Source of the DNA: Raphanus sativus
Lineage: Eukaryota; Streptophyta; Magnoliopsida; Brassicales; Brassicaceae
NCBI RefSeq assembly: GCF_000801105.2
Contig: NC_079516.1
Span: 50,079,265 to 50,143,264, forward strand
Reading direction: 5' to 3'
Length of the DNA stretch: 64,000 bases
Both the position numbers and the translations under genes were made by a program. Below are positions 59,475 through 64,000 of this stretch, in pieces; within the stretch, counting starts at the first letter, position 1, and every line of letters begins with the position of its first letter. A model generated the notes under the pieces. That model did no database searches. It was not told where the DNA came from and saw only the letters and a program-made list of their open reading frames with translations.

Positions 59475-60010
59475 CTAGATTCTGATCCGTCTTTTAAAAG
59501 GCGGGTATATTTTTTATTTTAATTTAATTCTCATTTTTGTCTTTTCTTTGTGATTATATTTTATTTTTCTTTGTAATCATATTTGTGTATAAATTAATCA
59601 AAATATATTTTATTAAATAATAGCAATTTAAAAATTGATCCGATATATTGTCGGTCGAACCTGCCAACCCGCGGATTTCAATTTTTTTGGTAAAAATTAT
59701 GATCCGCACAACCTACAAACAAATAATTTATATCGGCACCCGCCGCATTTAATTTTGCGGCTTTCTGCGGATTATAATTTTTTAATTAATTATTTAATTT
59801 AGTTATTATATTTCTAATAAAAATATATATATATTTAACAATTTAAAAATACCATATTTTTTAAAAAGTGTTTACATTTTTTTTTTAAATACTTTTTGGG
59901 TCGGCGGGTACCCACAATCCAAAATCTACTAATCCGCACCCATCCGAGTAAAATACTCATAACTCGCATTCGTAAATTGATTTTTTCAAATAGTTGAGAC
60001 AAATTTATAA
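59475..60010 (-). mobile_element. Helitron end (minus strand), second copy
   Basis: Read on the minus strand, CCCGCC-TTTTAAAA-GACGG forms a hairpin followed by ATCAGAAT and CTAG-T (59474-59478), the Helitron 3' signature. A related hairpin CCGTCCTTAAAAGGACG sits at about 60012-60029. The 5' end is not defined, so the extent is a guess. Confidence 0.5.
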
Positions 60011-62926
60011 TCCGTCCTTAAAAGGACGAATATATTTTTTGTTTTATATTTTTTAAGAAATATAATTTTTATAAAATCCAGACTATAACTAATTATATCT
60101 CTGAATATCTAATTTTTTTCTCTAGGATTTGCGAATGTAGATCATAACTACTTATTGTCATAATACTCAACCATCTATGTTTATACCAAATATTGTAGTG
60201 AGTTATGTTACGTAAAAGTAATATCAACCACTTCCAGGGAGTTACATAAAAGTAATATGGTTTATATCAAATATTGTAAGTAGTTACGTTAATATCAACC
60301 ACGTTCTTTTTATAAATATGAAAAGAAAGGCAATTACATAATGGTAAATGTTTTTAAATAGGTCAGTAAAACAAACTGTTTTTAAATGGAGTTCACCATA
60401 ACTGTTTTTCGATAGATGATGATCGTGGGTTTTTAGAACTGTATAATTAGATATTATACTGTTAGACATTGCTTCCTTATTTTTTTTAAATTGGACATAA
60501 CTTCATATCAACTGGTCATACAGGAGAATTAATAGAATAGATTCTTGGTTTGCTTAGTTGATTTGAAATCTTGAATGGCTTCAAAGTTGGTTTACAAGCA
60601 AAAGAGAAGAAGAAAAAAACACTCTATATTGTTAGATCATTTGAATATGGTGGATACATTTCATTTTTGTCACACTGTCTTCCATTTTGATGCAGAACTT
60701 GGGTATTCTCAGTTGCTTTGTATATGATCTACTTGTGGCCAAACTCTCTGCTTCTTGCAGCCATATATGGTGCGATAGAGTCTGGTTCTACTGCCATTTT
60801 TGGCCCCATTGTGGGGCAATGGATCGAGGGAATGGACTATGTTAAAGTTCTTAGACTCTGGCTCTTATGTCAGAACCTCTCCTACACCATTGCTGGTGGC
60901 GCAGTCATCAAGTTGCTCCTAGTTTCGGATCTTAAGTCCCGGAATAACCCTGTTTTTGCAACCTTGGTTGTGTTGACGAATGTTGCTGGCGCCATTGGTG
61001 TGCTTTCTACTCTTGGTGGAACCGTTCTGATTGAACGAGACTGGTAATGTTTTTTTCACATGATATTAGCACACTGCATGCAATTTATAGTGAGTTTGTT
61101 TTGCTCTTTTGTACCACTAAACAGGGGTGTGGTTATGTCGGAAGGTCATCCACCAGAGGTATTGACAAGAATGAACTCTGTCATTAGAGGCATTGATTTG
61201 AGCTCAAAGCTACTGTCTCCAGTAATCACTGGTCTCATCATTAGCTTTGTCTCACTGAAGGCATCAGCCATCACTATTGCATTTTGGGCCACTATAACAG
61301 CTTGGGTTGAATATTGGCTCCTCAAATCTCTATACAGTGATGTTCCTGCGATAGCACGAAGCAATGAGAGACGGATCTTGCGTTCCATGACAAATCCAGT
61401 AGAAGAAACAGATCCACCTGTTTCTGTTTCTATTGTTCCGGGGACCGAGGAGGGTTCTCAAGGACCACCGCGTAGAACCCCAATGCTGAAGCTTCTTGAT
61501 AGAGTATCCACGTCCTCTTTTGTTGGCGCGTGGAGAATTTATATCAATCAAGAAGTGGTACTCCCTGGTGTTTCACTAGATCTCTTGTTCTTCACCGTCC
61601 TCAGGTATGTTTTGGATTTGTTCACATGAATGGTTCTCATGTGGATGTCAAGTAAATTGTTGTTAAATTTCAATGGTTTATTGAATCTCTTGACTGCCTT
61701 AGTACAGCTTTGGAACGTTGATGACGGCTACATTGCAATGGGAAGGGATACCTACATATATCATCGGTATAGGCAGAGGAATAAGTGCCACGGTTGGACT
61801 AGCGGCTACGGTCATCTATCCTCTAATGAAAAGCCATATCTAACGCTGAGAACCGGCCTCTGGTCCTTCTGGTCTCAGGTATATTTCCAACTTGGAACTT
61901 CTAATCCATTTGAAAGAGTTATGTTAGAGATAGTCAATCACTATAATAATGGCAATCTTAATAATCATGAGACTATGATGAATTGTGTGCATTTAAGTTT
62001 TAGATTCTCATAGCTTACTGTATCAATGTATGTACTCTTTCTAATAGAAATAACAAGAAATACGTACCACATTTTGGTTCATCTGATTGGTTACAACAAT
62101 TCATTTTGTCATTTTCGTTAAGACATATTTATTTGCTAAATGTTATGTTACTTGTGTAGTCCTTTAGAAGAATCAATTATATATGAGACATGTGAAAAAC
62201 AATAGTCACAAAAAGTAGGATTCTTATTCTTGCAGTGGAGCTGCCTTTTGGTATGTGTTGGATCTATTTTGGTTAAAAAGGGTTCATAGCATCGTACATG
62301 CTAATGGGTGGAGTTGCTGCTTCAAGGCTTTGCTTGTGGATGTTTGATCTCGCCGTCATCCAGCAAATGCAGGTACAGCAAAAGAAAAAATACTTTATGA
62401 CTATATTCCGTTAACAGAGTTACAATAACCTTTTAGTATAACGTTTGGTCTCTTAAAAAATTAGGATCAAGTTTCAGAATCCGACCGTTGTGTGGTTGGA
62501 GGAGTTCAAAACTCATTGCAATCAGCTCTTGACTTGATGGCCTACCTATTGGGTATCATTGTATCCAATCCAAAGGTAACATAGTTAAATGACTCATTTT
62601 CCCATCAATCACAAGTACAACTAATCATGTTTAATCGTTAGTGTTTGTGTCTTACATTTTTCATTTGTGTCTTTCTTTTTTTTACATGCAAACATTCAGT
62701 GCAACACACATGATTTGCGTTTGAGATTATAATTAATGTGAGTGATGTGATCAGGATTTCTGGATACTGACGATCATCTCTTTCTTAACGGTTACGTTAG
62801 CAGGATTACTCTATACAGTTCATCTAGCTCTACCGAATTCGTAACCATATTTTTCACTTTGAGAAGATTCCTTCGTTGAGCAAATGCTTATTCAAGTTTG
62901 TACTCCCTTCTCGTGAAAATACATGA

Positions 62927-63238
62927 ATATGCAATATTGTGGGATCAGAAATGTGTCATACCATTTCTAAAGACAATGGTAATCAATAGCATATAAATAA
63001 GATTTGCTTCACTTATGTGTTCGATAGGAAAGAAATCGAAGAAGTAGGGACAAAAACAAAAATAGAGTTTAGAGGAGTGACTACATTGAAATCTCTCTTG
63101 AAACTTGGGAGTATGTTCACAGAATTTAATTATTTCTTCGAACGCAGGTTTTTTTTTTTGAAGAATTCTTCAAACGCAGAATTAAGAGGACATTCCCTTG
63201 GAATTAGTAAAAAAAACACATTTAATTACCAAAAAACA
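62927..63238. other. Spacer between IREG1 and the last gene
   Basis: It probably holds the convergent 3' ends of the two flanking genes. A short plus ORF at 63017-63316 is a shadow of the minus-strand gene at its 3' side. Confidence 0.4.
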
Positions 63239-63946
63239 TTAAGAAGATTGATGAAGCCTCTTCTTGGCGTTCTCTGCTTCATCTGTTGCTTCAACTTGCA
63301 TTTTTGTCTCTGTTAGATGAGCATCCGTAGCTTCTTTCTCGTTCTTGGCCGTCAACCTCTTTGTCTTTCAAACCAAAATGTCATGAATTAATATATTTTA
63401 CTCAAAACTTAAAATAAAAAGTAATGAACGTTTTAGTATTTGACCATAACAATATGAAACTATTTGAAGCTTCTACATGTACAACTTGTTAGATAGCAAC
63501 GCGGATGCAAGTCAGGAAATGCACACAAGTATTTTATGCAGTGGCTAATAAAAAGAGAGATATATAATAGGCAGTACTTAATTTATTAAGTAATACATGA
63601 GCCACCCAAAACGCGTCATGTGATCATGATTCAAGACCCATGAGTCTTTGATAACCGTGTTAAAACCGGACAGGATATTCCTAACATCAATCTCTTTTAT
63701 TTATATATCTTCTCTATACATGCATATAGTCGTTTCCTCAGTGGCTTAAACCACACACTAAACGGAAGCTCAAGAAAACTTAACGAGTGATAAAAGACAA
63801 TCTTTAAAACGTACCTGGCCGACAAAGAAGGCTTTGACGTAGCTAAGTCCTTCTTTAAGCGAGACTGCCACGGATAAACAGCTCGTCTTCATCCGTTCCA
63901 TCAGAGACTCGGACGGCCGTGGTCGCGATGTGTCAGCCTCTTGCAT
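63239..63946 (-). CDS. Small two-exon protein, unknown function
   Basis: Exon 1 (63815-63946) starts MQEADTSRPRPSESLMERMK and ends ...YVKAFFVGQ at a CAG/GTACGT donor. Exon 2 (63239-63364) continues TKRLTAKNEKEATDAHLTET and ends KKRLHQSS at TAA. Together they give 85 aa. An in-frame TAA lies eight codons upstream of the ATG, fixing the start. The second half is Lys/Glu/Ala-rich and likely helical. I do not recognise a domain. In Arabidopsis a small gene of unknown function lies between IREG1 and WRKY33 (At2g38465, from memory), so this may be its orthologue. Confidence 0.65.
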
Positions 63947-64000
63947 ACGGACGTTAAAACGCTGCGTTTAGAAAGAGAGATGTTGCAAGCTAGCTAGACG

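Larger units (their letters stand above)
57255..62926 (+). pseudogene. IREG1: Ferroportin / IREG1 (SLC40) gene with multiple lesions
   Basis: Seven exons follow the plant ferroportin plan: 57255-57409, 60696-61043, 61125-61604, 61708-61878, 62236-62372, 62465-62575 and 62755-62926. Intact members are membrane metal exporters of about 520 aa (iron/cobalt efflux at the plasma membrane for IREG1). Exon 1 reads MENATEAVTVVEQDEQREVV ... FLYVGYFLAR, then TAG at codon 49 where relatives have Trp (ARWSARTWEFSV). Exon 2 is well conserved (YMIYLWPNSLLLAAIYGAIE). Exon 4 lacks one base, giving KSHI-TAA where relatives read ..STLRTGLWSFW. Exon 5 is one base short after VKK. Exon 7 has one extra base after YTVHL, before LYRIRNHIFHFEKIP. 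Intron 1 is swollen to 3.3 kb by transposons. Choice of IREG1 over IREG2 rests on its position near SCAR2. Confidence 0.9.

Noticed and set aside
61146..61551. Minus-strand frames over IREG1 exon 3
   Set aside because: They are antisense shadows of a conserved transporter exon.

Overview
This window is nuclear DNA from a flowering plant, almost certainly a Brassica or close relative. The evidence is long AT-rich intergenic DNA, intron-split genes with GT/AG borders, and proteins recognisable as Brassicaceae orthologues. SCAR2 and the ferroportin IREG1 are near neighbours on Arabidopsis chromosome 2 (At2g38440 and At2g38460, from memory). They flank this window at 8-13.5 kb and 57-63 kb, so the 44 kb between them looks like lineage-specific expansion by transposons and local duplication.

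Layout. 0-6.4 kb holds broken host-gene pieces (an unrecognised ORF, cyclin B2, receptor-like kinase, Lon protease) around a Mutator-like element. That element carries a striking array of short inverted repeats: 7-bp arms GTAGACT/AGTCTAC, nearly always 8 bp apart. Its right end cuts off the 3' part of a minus-strand gene (6.4-6.9 kb) of an uncharacterised family. SCAR2 (8.16-13.54 kb, nine exons, 1395 aa by my splice model) is intact. Two RRM genes follow (R1 at 15.4-16.6 kb, R2 at 23.1-24.3 kb), separated by AT-rich tandem-duplicated DNA. Damaged second copies of both lie at 52.2-52.5 kb and 55.3-55.5 kb.

27.5-35.9 kb is a DREB2E-type AP2/ERF gene with an amber codon in its AP2 domain, split by about 7.7 kb of nested insertions: a LURP-one-related fragment, a LINE with only ORF1 (11-bp target duplication), a LINE ORF2 tail, and a Helitron. 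37.1-45.8 kb is a duplicated pair of papain-like pseudo-protease genes. Each sits downstream of a promoter, exon 1 and exon 2 copied from R2, which suggests new chimeric genes. One copy keeps the nucleophile cysteine and the other has serine; both have lost the catalytic asparagine.

46.7-57 kb holds a P450 fragment, AT-rich repeats, several MITEs, a tandem repeat and a 115-bp foldback. 57.3-62.9 kb is an IREG1 copy with an amber codon at codon 49, three frameshifts and a 3.3-kb first intron filled with transposon remains, so it is a pseudogene. A small intact two-exon gene (85 aa) closes the window on the minus strand.

Several transposon calls are strong because duplicated segments supply the empty site: 39434-40108 (TSD TTATATGC), 51554-51824 (TSD CCTCTGAG), 41494-42104 (TSD ACTAGCTG) and 22527-22822. 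Exon borders are my reading of splice signals and reading frame; no transcript evidence was available.
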